Shown in pieces: positions 43,820 through 51,545 of a DNA stretch of 64,000 nucleotides. A model generated the notes under the pieces. The model was given only the letters and a program-made list of their open reading frames with translations. It searched no databases and was not told the DNA's origin. Every line of letters begins with the position of its first letter. Position 1 is the first letter of the stretch. A program made the translations under genes and the position numbers. The stretch comes from CAYRUD01 sp964427425 (GTDB lineage: Bacteria; Chlamydiota; Chlamydiia; Chlamydiales; FEN-1388): NCBI GenBank assembly GCA_964427425.1, contig CAYRUD010000014.1, positions 186,001 through 250,000 on the forward strand. Reading direction: 5' to 3'.

Positions 43820-44551
43820 TCATTCATCAGCAAGGTAAAGAGTGAGTGCGCTTTGGGTAATGGGCCCGATTGCTTCGCATCTAATTGAGCCTGGATGAGT
43901 AGAGCAAGAGCTATATTTGAAGAATGAATGAACGGAAGAGGGGCATGAAAAAAAGAGGATACGTGATAGTGTAGGCGGAAGTTTCACTTTTTGTGGAACG
44001 GGTGTGTAAAGAGGAATTTCATGGAGATCAAACTGAGAAGATGAAAGCTTAGCTCTTAGTAGAGATCGAGCATGTGTTGACGAGATCCACAGAAGCGGTC
44101 CGTTTTGTGGTATAAGGTGTTTCTGTATAGATTCGAACACTCCTTCTTGAATCTCTTCATGAGCTACAATAAACCGTGGCTTGAAAATAGTCTGGGTAAT
44201 AAGTCCTTTTCGCAATAGCCGTCGAAGACGCCTCTTGTGTCTTTGGATGAATTTGCTATGAAAAGAAAGACTCTCTTTTAAGGTTGCTTTTCCTACACAA
44301 ACAATTGTCGATGGAAGAAGAGCTGATCCTCTCTTTAAAAATACCCGTTTTGCCTCTTTAACAGCTTGTTTGCTTGTGAAGATGAGCCCTTGATAGTGAG
44401 TAGACTTGTTTACTTTTAAAAATGAAAAGACGGGGAGTGAGAGAAGGCGTATCGCAGGCATATGAACGACTGAAGACATGGGATGTCTTATTCGAATAGC
44501 CTTTGGAAGAGATGGGCCTAATGCATATACCGTGTAGTGAGAACTCTTCAT
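43820..44551 (-). CDS. hemD: Probable uroporphyrinogen-III synthase
   Basis: The 243-aa product is divergent but keeps the HemD layout: GLIFTSKQAVKEAKRVFLKR in the first lobe, then IPLYTPVPQKVKLPPTLSRI followed by LFFSCPSSVHSFF and an IGPITQSAL end, matching the usual F(T/S)S..AV..F and (A/I)IG..T..A patterns. HemD closes and inverts ring D of hydroxymethylbilane, acting directly after HemC, whose gene lies 31 bp upstream in the same operon. That context is the main support, since sequence conservation in the family is always low. Confidence 0.75.
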   Translation of the reverse strand: MKSSHYTVYALGPSLPKAIRIRHPMSSVVHMPAIRLLSLPVFSFLKVNKSTHYQGLIFTSKQAVKEAKRVFLKRGSALLPSTIVCVGKATLKESLSFHSKFIQRHKRRLRRLLRKGLITQTIFKPRFIVAHEEIQEGVFESIQKHLIPQNGPLLWISSTHARSLLRAKLSSSQFDLHEIPLYTPVPQKVKLPPTLSRILFFSCPSSVHSFFKYSSCSTHPGSIRCEAIGPITQSALTLYLADE

Positions 44552-44582
44552 TCAATAGTATCCCTCTTACAGGAGATCAAAT

Positions 44583-45254
44583 TCACGAGTCACAGTGAAT
44601 ATAGGAAAAGAGATCTTTCATTTCATCATCAGTATCTCGTGCAATAACCGCTAAGCGGCCTTGAAGGGGCTCGGGTTCAATGTCGAGAAAAACTCTATTA
44701 ATATGAGTCAGACCTAATCGTATGAGAGCGGCTTCTGCCATAATAAGACCATGAACTTTTCCATCTTTTAGAAGATTTAAGCGCTCTTGTATGGTTCCTC
44801 GGATATCAGTTGGTCTCAAGTCTTGGCGTAAGATTGTTATTGCGGCTTCCCTTCGAGGGGAAGAAGTCCCTATTAAAGCATTTAGAGGAAGATCATGAAG
44901 GCTTTTCCCATCTGGAAGAATGAGCGCATCTCGAGGATCAACCCCTTTTGTTAGCGCAACAATAGTAAGGCCTTGTGCGAGCGGCTTTGGAAGATCTTTC
45001 GCTGAATGGATGGATATCCGAAACCTGCCTTGAAGCTGGAGCTCATCTATTTCTTTTGTGAAGAAGTCGCTTTGCGTTACATTCTTCAGCGGGGTAATTT
45101 TGTCTTTATCACCAGTTGTTTCAAGCAAGATTGGATCAAGTTGGACTCCTGGGAAGTGGCACTGAATCTCTTTCTCAATTTCTTTGACCTGCACTTGAGA
45201 TAATGGTGAGGATCGAGCTCCAACAGTAATTCGAAAAGGAGAGTGCATTGTCAT
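44583..45254 (-). CDS. hemC: Hydroxymethylbilane synthase, short form lacking domain 3
   Basis: HemC joins four porphobilinogen units. Domains 1 and 2 are clear (TVGARSSPLSQVQVKEIEKE, FFTKEIDELQLQGRFRISIH-SAKDLP, LIGTSSPRREAAITIL, DIRGTIQERLNLLKDG, IMAEAALIRLGL). The product stops at 223 aa, just after EPLQGRLAVIARDTDDEM, so the C-terminal domain of about 80 residues, with the cysteine that binds the dipyrromethane cofactor in other species, is absent. The only late cysteine is in the final HCDS. I recall chlamydial HemC being about 240 aa as well, so shortness may be a lineage feature. The AAGGA Shine-Dalgarno and the close spacing to radA and hemD argue for a functional gene. Confidence 0.9.
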   Translation of the reverse strand: MTMHSPFRITVGARSSPLSQVQVKEIEKEIQCHFPGVQLDPILLETTGDKDKITPLKNVTQSDFFTKEIDELQLQGRFRISIHSAKDLPKPLAQGLTIVALTKGVDPRDALILPDGKSLHDLPLNALIGTSSPRREAAITILRQDLRPTDIRGTIQERLNLLKDGKVHGLIMAEAALIRLGLTHINRVFLDIEPEPLQGRLAVIARDTDDEMKDLFSYIHCDS

Positions 45255-45288
45255 GAGATTCCTTGGCTATCGTGTAAAGAGCTCTTAT

Positions 45289-46677
45289 TTAAAAGAAGAG
45301 GTCGATTGCTTCTTCAACCCATTCAACAGGAATAATTTTCAAAGAATGGCTGAAAGTAGAGGCCGCCTTGTAGTTTTTTTTAGGTACAATGCAGCGTGAG
45401 AAGCCCATCTGAATACCCTCTTTAATTCTGCTTTCTATGCGACTGATTCCCCTGACCTCCCCTCCTAGGCCTACTTCTCCAACGGCTAATGTATCTGGAT
45501 CAAAGGGTTTATTGGCAAATGAGGAGGCTATTGCTAATACAACGCCTAAGTCTGCTGCAGGTTCTGTCACTTTAAACCCACCAGTAATGGAGACAAAGAT
45601 GTCACTTTGATGGAGTTTCATTTTCGCGCGCTTTTCACAGACAGCAAGAAGGAGGGCTAAGCGATTTGTGTCAAGTCCTGTAGATCTTCTAGATGGGTTT
45701 GAGAAGAACGTCTCTGTTACTAGAGCTTGCGCCTCAATAAGAATAGGCCGAGTTCCTTCCATCATTGGAATGATGACAGATCCGCTAGTACCACGGGCAC
45801 GATCCTCAATAAATAGCTGTGAAGGATTTGTTACTTCTGCTAGCCCTTCTGCTGACATCTGGAAGACGGCAATCTCATCAAGAGGCCCGAATCGGTTTTT
45901 TATAGCTCGAATGAGACGTAAGTTTTGTGATTTATCGCCTTCAAAATAGAGTACAGTATCAACTAAGTGTTCTAGGACCTTAGGGCCTGCAATTTCTCCA
46001 GCCTTTGTGACGTGGCCAATGATAATGGTTGCAACATCGAGTGTTTTCGCGGTCTGCATGAGTCTTGCTGTACATTCTCTAACCTGTGTGACAGAGCCGG
46101 GACTTGATGGAATCCCTTCTAAAAAGAGAATTTGGATGGAGTCGATGATGACCAGGTTTGGCTTAAGCTCTTCAATTTGCTTGACGATAGCGTTTACTTC
46201 AGTTGTATTGCAGAAGAGGATCTCTTGGCTGTCATCAATGCCTAATCTTTTTGCTCTAAGTGCGATTTGTTCAAGAGATTCTTCTCCAGAGACATACAAA
46301 ACTCGATCAGACTGTTCAGACGATTTATGAGCTATTTGAAGAGAGAGGGTTGATTTTCCAATCCCAGGATCTCCCCCTAAGAGGATTAATGAGCCTGGAA
46401 CGATCCCTCCGCCAAGAGTTTTATCAAGCTCCGAAAAGCCGCTCTTTTGCCGATGAAGTGGCTGGCTTGAAATGTCTTTAAGTTTAATTGGTTTGGCAAG
46501 GCTGTGAAACCCAAAAGTGCCTCCTCCGAGCGATATTTTGCCATTTCCCAGGATTGAGTCAGCGATCAGCTCTTCTTGAAATGAGTTCCATGTGCCACAC
46601 ACAGAGCATTGCCCTGTCCATTTCGCTTGCTTATTTCCACAAGAGGAACAAAACCATGCAGTTTTAACTTTAGACAT
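45289..46677 (-). CDS. radA: DNA repair protein RadA (Sms)
   Basis: The 462-aa product has the N-terminal zinc finger (WFCSSCGNKQAKWTGQCSVC), a RecA-like ATPase with Walker A GGDPGIGKSTLSLQIA, the RadA-specific KNRFG motif (IRAIKNRFGPLDEIAVF), and a C-terminal Lon-like domain with VGEVGLGGEVRGISRIESRI. RadA is a DnaB-like helicase that promotes branch migration during recombination (family knowledge). It is second in the operon rnc-radA-hemC-hemD, with 33-34 bp gaps. Confidence 0.97.
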   Translation of the reverse strand: MSKVKTAWFCSSCGNKQAKWTGQCSVCGTWNSFQEELIADSILGNGKISLGGGTFGFHSLAKPIKLKDISSQPLHRQKSGFSELDKTLGGGIVPGSLILLGGDPGIGKSTLSLQIAHKSSEQSDRVLYVSGEESLEQIALRAKRLGIDDSQEILFCNTTEVNAIVKQIEELKPNLVIIDSIQILFLEGIPSSPGSVTQVRECTARLMQTAKTLDVATIIIGHVTKAGEIAGPKVLEHLVDTVLYFEGDKSQNLRLIRAIKNRFGPLDEIAVFQMSAEGLAEVTNPSQLFIEDRARGTSGSVIIPMMEGTRPILIEAQALVTETFFSNPSRRSTGLDTNRLALLLAVCEKRAKMKLHQSDIFVSITGGFKVTEPAADLGVVLAIASSFANKPFDPDTLAVGEVGLGGEVRGISRIESRIKEGIQMGFSRCIVPKKNYKAASTFSHSLKIIPVEWVEEAIDLFF

Positions 46678-46710
46678 AACTCAAAGGAATCTCTTCTAAT
46701 GTGCTAAGTG

Positions 46711-47463
46711 TTAGGCTTCTTTTTTAGGTAATCCATTTGCTTCAATATAGCGAAGCGCGGACTTTGCGGCTTGTTTTTGAGCTTCTTTCTTTGTGACGCC
46801 CGATCCTGAGCCGATCATCACTCCGTCAATTGAGACTACATACTCGAATTGCTTCATATGTTGGGGCCCATCTTCTTTTATCAGGATATACTCAGGAAGA
46901 TCTTTCCCAATTTTAGCAAGAAACTCTTGGAGGGCAGCTTTCGGGTTTTCTTCTAATTGTTCTGGAAGGGTGGTTAAAAGAGGAGTAAAGAGGGGTGAGA
47001 CAAATTGTATGACTCTATCATACCCGCCATCGAGATAGATCGCTCCTACAATAGCTTCAAAGAGGTCTGCAGATATTGAAGCTCGTTTATAAGATTGCTG
47101 AATCCGCTCTCCTCTTCCCATGAGAAGGTATTTCGTGATATCAAATTGCTCAATAAGTTGAGAGAGGCTTTTTTCAGAGACTAGCGTCGCTTTATGTTTA
47201 GAAAGACTTCCCTCATCATGATGGGGAAATATGCGAAAAAGGGTCTCAGAGACAAAAAGATTGACGATAGCATCCCCTAAGAATTCGAGGCGTTCGTTGT
47301 GAGCTATCAACTCTTCTTTATCTTTTGCAGCTTCATTGAGGTAAGAGCGATGAGTAAAAGCGGCAAGGAGTATCTTTTTAGAGCGGAACGTGTAGTTGAG
47401 TTTGTGCTCTATGAGAGGAAGTGCTTCGAGTAATTGATGCTCGGTTTCCTTGGGATTACTCAT
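46711..47463 (-). CDS. rnc: Ribonuclease III
   Basis: The 250-aa product has the RNase III signature HNERLEFLGDAIVNLFVSET with the metal-binding Glu and Asp, and the second acidic site in ADLFEAIVGAIYLDGGYD. A C-terminal double-stranded RNA-binding domain follows (NPKAALQEFLAKIGKDLPEY, then GSGSGVTKKEAQKQAAKSAL). It processes rRNA precursors and structured mRNAs. It is the first gene of the leftward operon with radA, hemC and hemD; the divergent gene at 47730 starts about 265 bp away. Confidence 0.97.
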   Translation of the reverse strand: MSNPKETEHQLLEALPLIEHKLNYTFRSKKILLAAFTHRSYLNEAAKDKEELIAHNERLEFLGDAIVNLFVSETLFRIFPHHDEGSLSKHKATLVSEKSLSQLIEQFDITKYLLMGRGERIQQSYKRASISADLFEAIVGAIYLDGGYDRVIQFVSPLFTPLLTTLPEQLEENPKAALQEFLAKIGKDLPEYILIKEDGPQHMKQFEYVVSIDGVMIGSGSGVTKKEAQKQAAKSALRYIEANGLPKKEA

Positions 47464-47729
47464 TTTTTTATGAACTCACGCTGTTTGCCTAAGATTAATG
47501 GACTCGACTGATCTTCTTTTCAGTCAGCTTTTTTCTCTTCACTGTTCTTTAATGAGGAAAGCTGAGTATACTGATGCGCTGTTTTTCATGTGTCTTGTTT
47601 TCATCGATGACGCGAAAAACTTGACGTGTTGTAAGATAGAGAGTGTCTGGAGGTTTTAAGGAATCTCCTCAAGCTTCTTTCTTTGTAAATTCAATTTTTA
47701 AAGTTTATACGATTAACAAAAGAGCAACA

Positions 47730-48587
47730 ATGAGAATACAGGTTGCAAAAGAAGATAAGAGCTTTTTCGAAAGACAAGGTTGGATTGAGTTCGATGGCCT
47801 CTTTAGTTCAGATGAATTAAAAAAGATGGGGCTCGCTATTGATAGCGAATTGGCGTCACGTCTTGTCCAATCTTCCGGATCCATTTCTTCTTTAGAAAGT
47901 TCTCGTATGAGCTCTTATGCAGTTGGAAAGAGAACACTTTCTCATAGTGAAATAGTTCTTTTAGGCCGTGATCTTGCGATTTCTTCACCTGTTATCCAAA
48001 AGTATCTCTTCTCTCGAAAGCTTGTGGAAACTGTCTATCAACTTATCGAGAAAAAACCTCTTCGTTGGGCTTTTGACCATGTTGTTACTGATCGATATCT
48101 CGATACATTTCTTCATCAGCCATTAGATATCGAAGGAAGTATCTCAGTTGGAAAACTCCTTTTAGTTGGCGCGCTCATTATTGACGATAAAAGAAACAAC
48201 TCAGTCGATGATCTCTCAACGAGAACATCGGAGAGCGAAAGGGCGCTTTATCCGCAAGGAGAGCACACAGCGGGCCGAGTCTTGTTCTTTAATCCCGATC
48301 TCTTTAAGAAATCATCTTCAGGTGATGCGCTCGCACATAATGATCTTTCTTTCAGTGGGCCATCATCCTTTAGCTACCTCTTTAAAAATCCACAAGAGAG
48401 AGCTCAAGCGTTTGACGCGACACGATCGACCCACGAGAGCCGTCGAGTCCTTCTTTTTGGATGGAGTGATGCAAAACCTATCTACTCGATGAATCCTAAT
48501 GACTCGTCGACACACCAGCTAAAGCATTTCGGGTATGTTTTTGGCGATCGGTTGAAAGAGACGACGCATCCAGTGTTGTATCGCTAA
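47730..48587 (+). CDS. DcrA-like protein, possible Fe(II)/2-oxoglutarate dioxygenase fold
   Basis: The start is probably the ATG at 47730 (AAAAGAG upstream), giving 285 aa; the frame is open from 47643. The first segment YF-like pattern FFERQGWIEFDGLFSSDELK resembles the start of phytanoyl-CoA dioxygenase-like proteins and of C. trachomatis DcrA (CT296), which lies beside rnc there as here. A possible iron-ligand pair His-x-Asp occurs in DALAHNDLSF, with a late His in THQLKHFGYVF. The protein is considerably longer than the roughly 150 aa I recall for CT296. Position supports the link more than sequence does; catalytic activity is unproven. Confidence 0.5.
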   Translation: MRIQVAKEDKSFFERQGWIEFDGLFSSDELKKMGLAIDSELASRLVQSSGSISSLESSRMSSYAVGKRTLSHSEIVLLGRDLAISSPVIQKYLFSRKLVETVYQLIEKKPLRWAFDHVVTDRYLDTFLHQPLDIEGSISVGKLLLVGALIIDDKRNNSVDDLSTRTSESERALYPQGEHTAGRVLFFNPDLFKKSSSGDALAHNDLSFSGPSSFSYLFKNPQERAQAFDATRSTHESRRVLLFGWSDAKPIYSMNPNDSSTHQLKHFGYVFGDRLKETTHPVLYR

Positions 48588-48623
48588 TATGAACTCATAC
48601 AGTTAAAAGAGGGGAGGTTTTCT

Positions 48624-49379
48624 GTGATATCTTCTTTTGATACTCAGACTCCCTTTATTGATACCACTCCATCAGCGTTGCATCACATGGAAGTTGATAA
48701 AGACGCTGTTGAGAATTTGACTGCTCCGCCACTTTTTCCTTTTTTACGTTTTTATACATGGCCTCGTACTGGCGCCATTACTCTTGGTCGATTCCTTCAA
48801 AAAGATAAACTTCTCAATGAAGACGAGTGTGTTCGCAGGGAAATATCGATTGCGATGCGACCCACAGGTGGTGGACTTCTCATACACGGCCCTTTTGATT
48901 GTGCCTTTTCTCTTCTCTTGCCAGCAGGACATCCGCTCATCACTGCTGACATCAAGGAAAATTATCGAAGAATTCATGCGATGATTGAGAAAGCTCTGAA
49001 GAAATCAATGGGGTATGAAGTTTTAGAGGAAAGTGACGGGCTCAATATTGCCGAAGATCTTTTGCGATTAGAGGCATATTGTATGGCGTCAAAGACTCAG
49101 TATGATATTCTCCTCCATGGGGTGAAAGTAGGAGGCTCTGCTTGTCGGATCACAAAGAGAGGACTTCTCTTTCAGGCGAGTATTTTTATTGATGAGCCAG
49201 CATGGGATCTGTTCTTGCCCGTCCTTCATAATGGCGAAGAAGCTATTGAAGAGATGAAAAACGGCTCTTCGTATTTAAATGCTTTTCCTCTCTATGGAGA
49301 GCTTAAAGCGCTTCGAATTTCCGATATTCAAAAGAGTATCTATGGATCAATTCAAGAAGGGCTTTCTCATCTAGGGTGA
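48624..49379 (+). CDS. lplA: Lipoate-protein ligase A / lipoyltransferase family
   Basis: The 251-aa product starts at GTG with a strong GGGGAGG Shine-Dalgarno. The biotin/lipoate ligase fold is shown by RPTGGGLLIHGPFDCAFSLL, the usual lipoate-binding loop, and by KVGGSACRITKRGLLFQASI with the conserved adenylate-contacting lysine. It attaches lipoate to the lysine of E2 or H proteins. A substrate candidate, the H-protein-like GcsH, is encoded 5 kb downstream. It lacks the C-terminal accessory domain of E. coli LplA, so a partner or a transferase role is possible. Confidence 0.87.
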   Translation: MISSFDTQTPFIDTTPSALHHMEVDKDAVENLTAPPLFPFLRFYTWPRTGAITLGRFLQKDKLLNEDECVRREISIAMRPTGGGLLIHGPFDCAFSLLLPAGHPLITADIKENYRRIHAMIEKALKKSMGYEVLEESDGLNIAEDLLRLEAYCMASKTQYDILLHGVKVGGSACRITKRGLLFQASIFIDEPAWDLFLPVLHNGEEAIEEMKNGSSYLNAFPLYGELKALRISDIQKSIYGSIQEGLSHLG

Positions 49380-49395
49380 AAAAGCCCTTTTATAC

Positions 49396-51099
49396 TTAAT
49401 GTATCACGTCGAGAATAGAGGATACGATCTTCTCTTTAGGAAGTGTGTGTAGAAGACTTGTTCTCTCGAATTCACGAACGATGCCGGCTCGAGCTTCTGC
49501 TATGTAGAGATCCACACCTTTCGATTTGCAGCGTGCAGCGAATCGCTTGAGCGCTTGTATTCCTGTTGAGTCTATAAAAGGAACGGATCTCATCCGAATA
49601 ATTAATGTTTTGGGCATTGTCTCGAATCTGTTAAATGCATCGTTTAACATGTCAGAGACCGCAAAAAAGAATGGCCCCTCAAGTTCGTAGACATAAACGT
49701 CATGAGGGAGCATCTCTTTGAGTTGGTTCCCGTCGTATGGTATTGTGACTATCTCGCGATCGTGCTTTGCCTCTTCTTTCTGAATTTTAGCCCAGAGCTT
49801 GCCTTTACTCATCTCGCTGCTCTTTTTCACAAAGAGAATAATAGAGAGAAGGACCCCCACTTCAATAGCGGTATTTAATCCAGCAAAGAGTGTTGTTAAG
49901 AGTGTGATAACCATCGTTATAGCTTCTGAGCGAGACGCGACTAAAAGCTCTTTCATATGATCAAATTCACACATATTCCAAGCGACTACAAGAAGGACTC
50001 CAGAGATGGCTGCGAGCGGCACCATACTTGCCAATGGCGCTATAAAATAGACTAAGAGTAAGAGTGTGATGGCATGGAATATCCCCGCGAAAGGAGTACG
50101 AGCGCCAAATTGGATATTGGCGTTCGTTCTCGCGATAGCTCCAGTTGCAGGAATGCCTCCAAAGAGCGTTGAGCCAATGTTGGCGATCCCTTGCGCGACT
50201 AATTCGCAGTTTGATTTGTGTGTCGTTCCCGTAATGCTATCAGCGATAACAGCACAAAGAAGTGACTCAATAGCACCTAGCAGAGCTATTGCTAGTGCTT
50301 CTGGAAAAACTCGTCGTGCAGTATCAAAGTCCCATTCAGGAATTTGAAGCGAAGGAAGCTCTGATGGAATGATGCCAAATTTATCTTTAATCGTAGGAGT
50401 GTCAAGTCCGAAAATCCAAGTAACGATAGCAGCTCCTGCAAGAGCGATTATAAAAGCTGGAAGTTTCTTAGAAAATCTTCGGATCGTAAAAATCGCTCCT
50501 ATGGTAAGAGCCCCTATCGCAAGTGAGGCCCATGAAATAGTGTGAATATGACGGAATAGAGCGTGAATTCGATCAACAGGATCAATTGATTGACTTGCTA
50601 TCTGTAATCCAAAGAAGTCTTTTAACTGGGAAATAAAGAGGGTCAGCGCGATACCGCCAGTAAAGCCAACAATAACAGGGTAAGGGACAAAGCGAATAAC
50701 CCCTCCCATGCGCAAGACTCCCAGAATTATGAGGATGATGCCTGCTTCTAAGGTTGCCATCCTAAGACCATCTAATCCATGCACGGAGAATACGGTATAG
50801 ATTAAAAGGACATAGGCGCCGGTTGGCCCGCCAATAAGAAATCGACTGCCTCCTAAGAGAGATGTCAAGAATCCCGCGACAATAGCTGTATAGATGCCAT
50901 ATTCAGGATCGAGCCCAGCGGCTATCGCAAAGGCCATTGCAAGCGGCAAGGCGATAACGCCAACCGAGATTCCGGCGATAAGATCGCTTAAGAAAATCTC
51001 TTTGGAGTAGCCCTCTAGAAGGCAAGTGATTGATTTAGGAACAAAAGGAGATATTCGAGGCGATGACACAAATTTTTTGAAAGACTGGGCAACACCCAT
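49396..51099 (-). CDS. SulP-family anion transporter with STAS domain
   Basis: The 567-aa product has about 12-14 membrane helices (residues about 35-410) with the SulP signatures LIAGISVGVIALPLAMAFAI and GLDPEYGIYTAIVAGFLTSL, then GGSRFLIGGPTGAYV. A C-terminal cytosolic STAS domain follows (about 445-560: VYVYELEGPFFFAVSDMLND, then IRMRSVPFIDSTGIQALKRF). Substrates in the family are sulfate, bicarbonate or dicarboxylates and cannot be told apart here. AAGGTGG lies 8 bp before the ATG. The upstream 446 bp are gene-free. Confidence 0.93.
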   Translation of the reverse strand: MGVAQSFKKFVSSPRISPFVPKSITCLLEGYSKEIFLSDLIAGISVGVIALPLAMAFAIAAGLDPEYGIYTAIVAGFLTSLLGGSRFLIGGPTGAYVLLIYTVFSVHGLDGLRMATLEAGIILIILGVLRMGGVIRFVPYPVIVGFTGGIALTLFISQLKDFFGLQIASQSIDPVDRIHALFRHIHTISWASLAIGALTIGAIFTIRRFSKKLPAFIIALAGAAIVTWIFGLDTPTIKDKFGIIPSELPSLQIPEWDFDTARRVFPEALAIALLGAIESLLCAVIADSITGTTHKSNCELVAQGIANIGSTLFGGIPATGAIARTNANIQFGARTPFAGIFHAITLLLLVYFIAPLASMVPLAAISGVLLVVAWNMCEFDHMKELLVASRSEAITMVITLLTTLFAGLNTAIEVGVLLSIILFVKKSSEMSKGKLWAKIQKEEAKHDREIVTIPYDGNQLKEMLPHDVYVYELEGPFFFAVSDMLNDAFNRFETMPKTLIIRMRSVPFIDSTGIQALKRFAARCKSKGVDLYIAEARAGIVREFERTSLLHTLPKEKIVSSILDVIH

Positions 51100-51545
51100 A
51101 GAAGTCCACCTTACTTGAGTTGGTTTCAGGGCTGACTCGTATTGGTTAAAAAGAATTTGAGTGAAAGAGAAACCATTTGCTACGATGGTCTCTTCTCATA
51201 ACTGAATTTAATCCGTTTCGAGATTATTTAATATTATAATTATAGTTTAGTGTGGAAGGCCTCTTAATCAGTACTTTTACCTCTTTAATTCTCTACGCAT
51301 AAGGAATGATTCCTTAGATGGTAGAGAGGTCAATAGAGAAGAGTGTTGGTTGGTTCGTATCAGACAGGGAGCTCGTGCAGGGAGGTAAAAAGGAAATTCT
51401 TATCTCTATAACTGTATGATTCCCTCGTAATGAGTGTATTTCGTAAGAAAGGCTAATAAGGCTTTAAGTGAAGAAGAGTAAGATGGTTTCTTACACATTT
51501 AAGTTTCTTTAATGTCTTTTAAGTTTTACCAAATAGCGAGGAGAC
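51100..51545. other. Divergent intergenic region
   Basis: These 446 bp lie between sulP and the PpiD-like gene. I see no coding frame, tRNA or strong hairpin, and no promoter hexamers good enough to call. A GAGGAG Shine-Dalgarno ends the region just before 51546. Confidence 0.5.
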
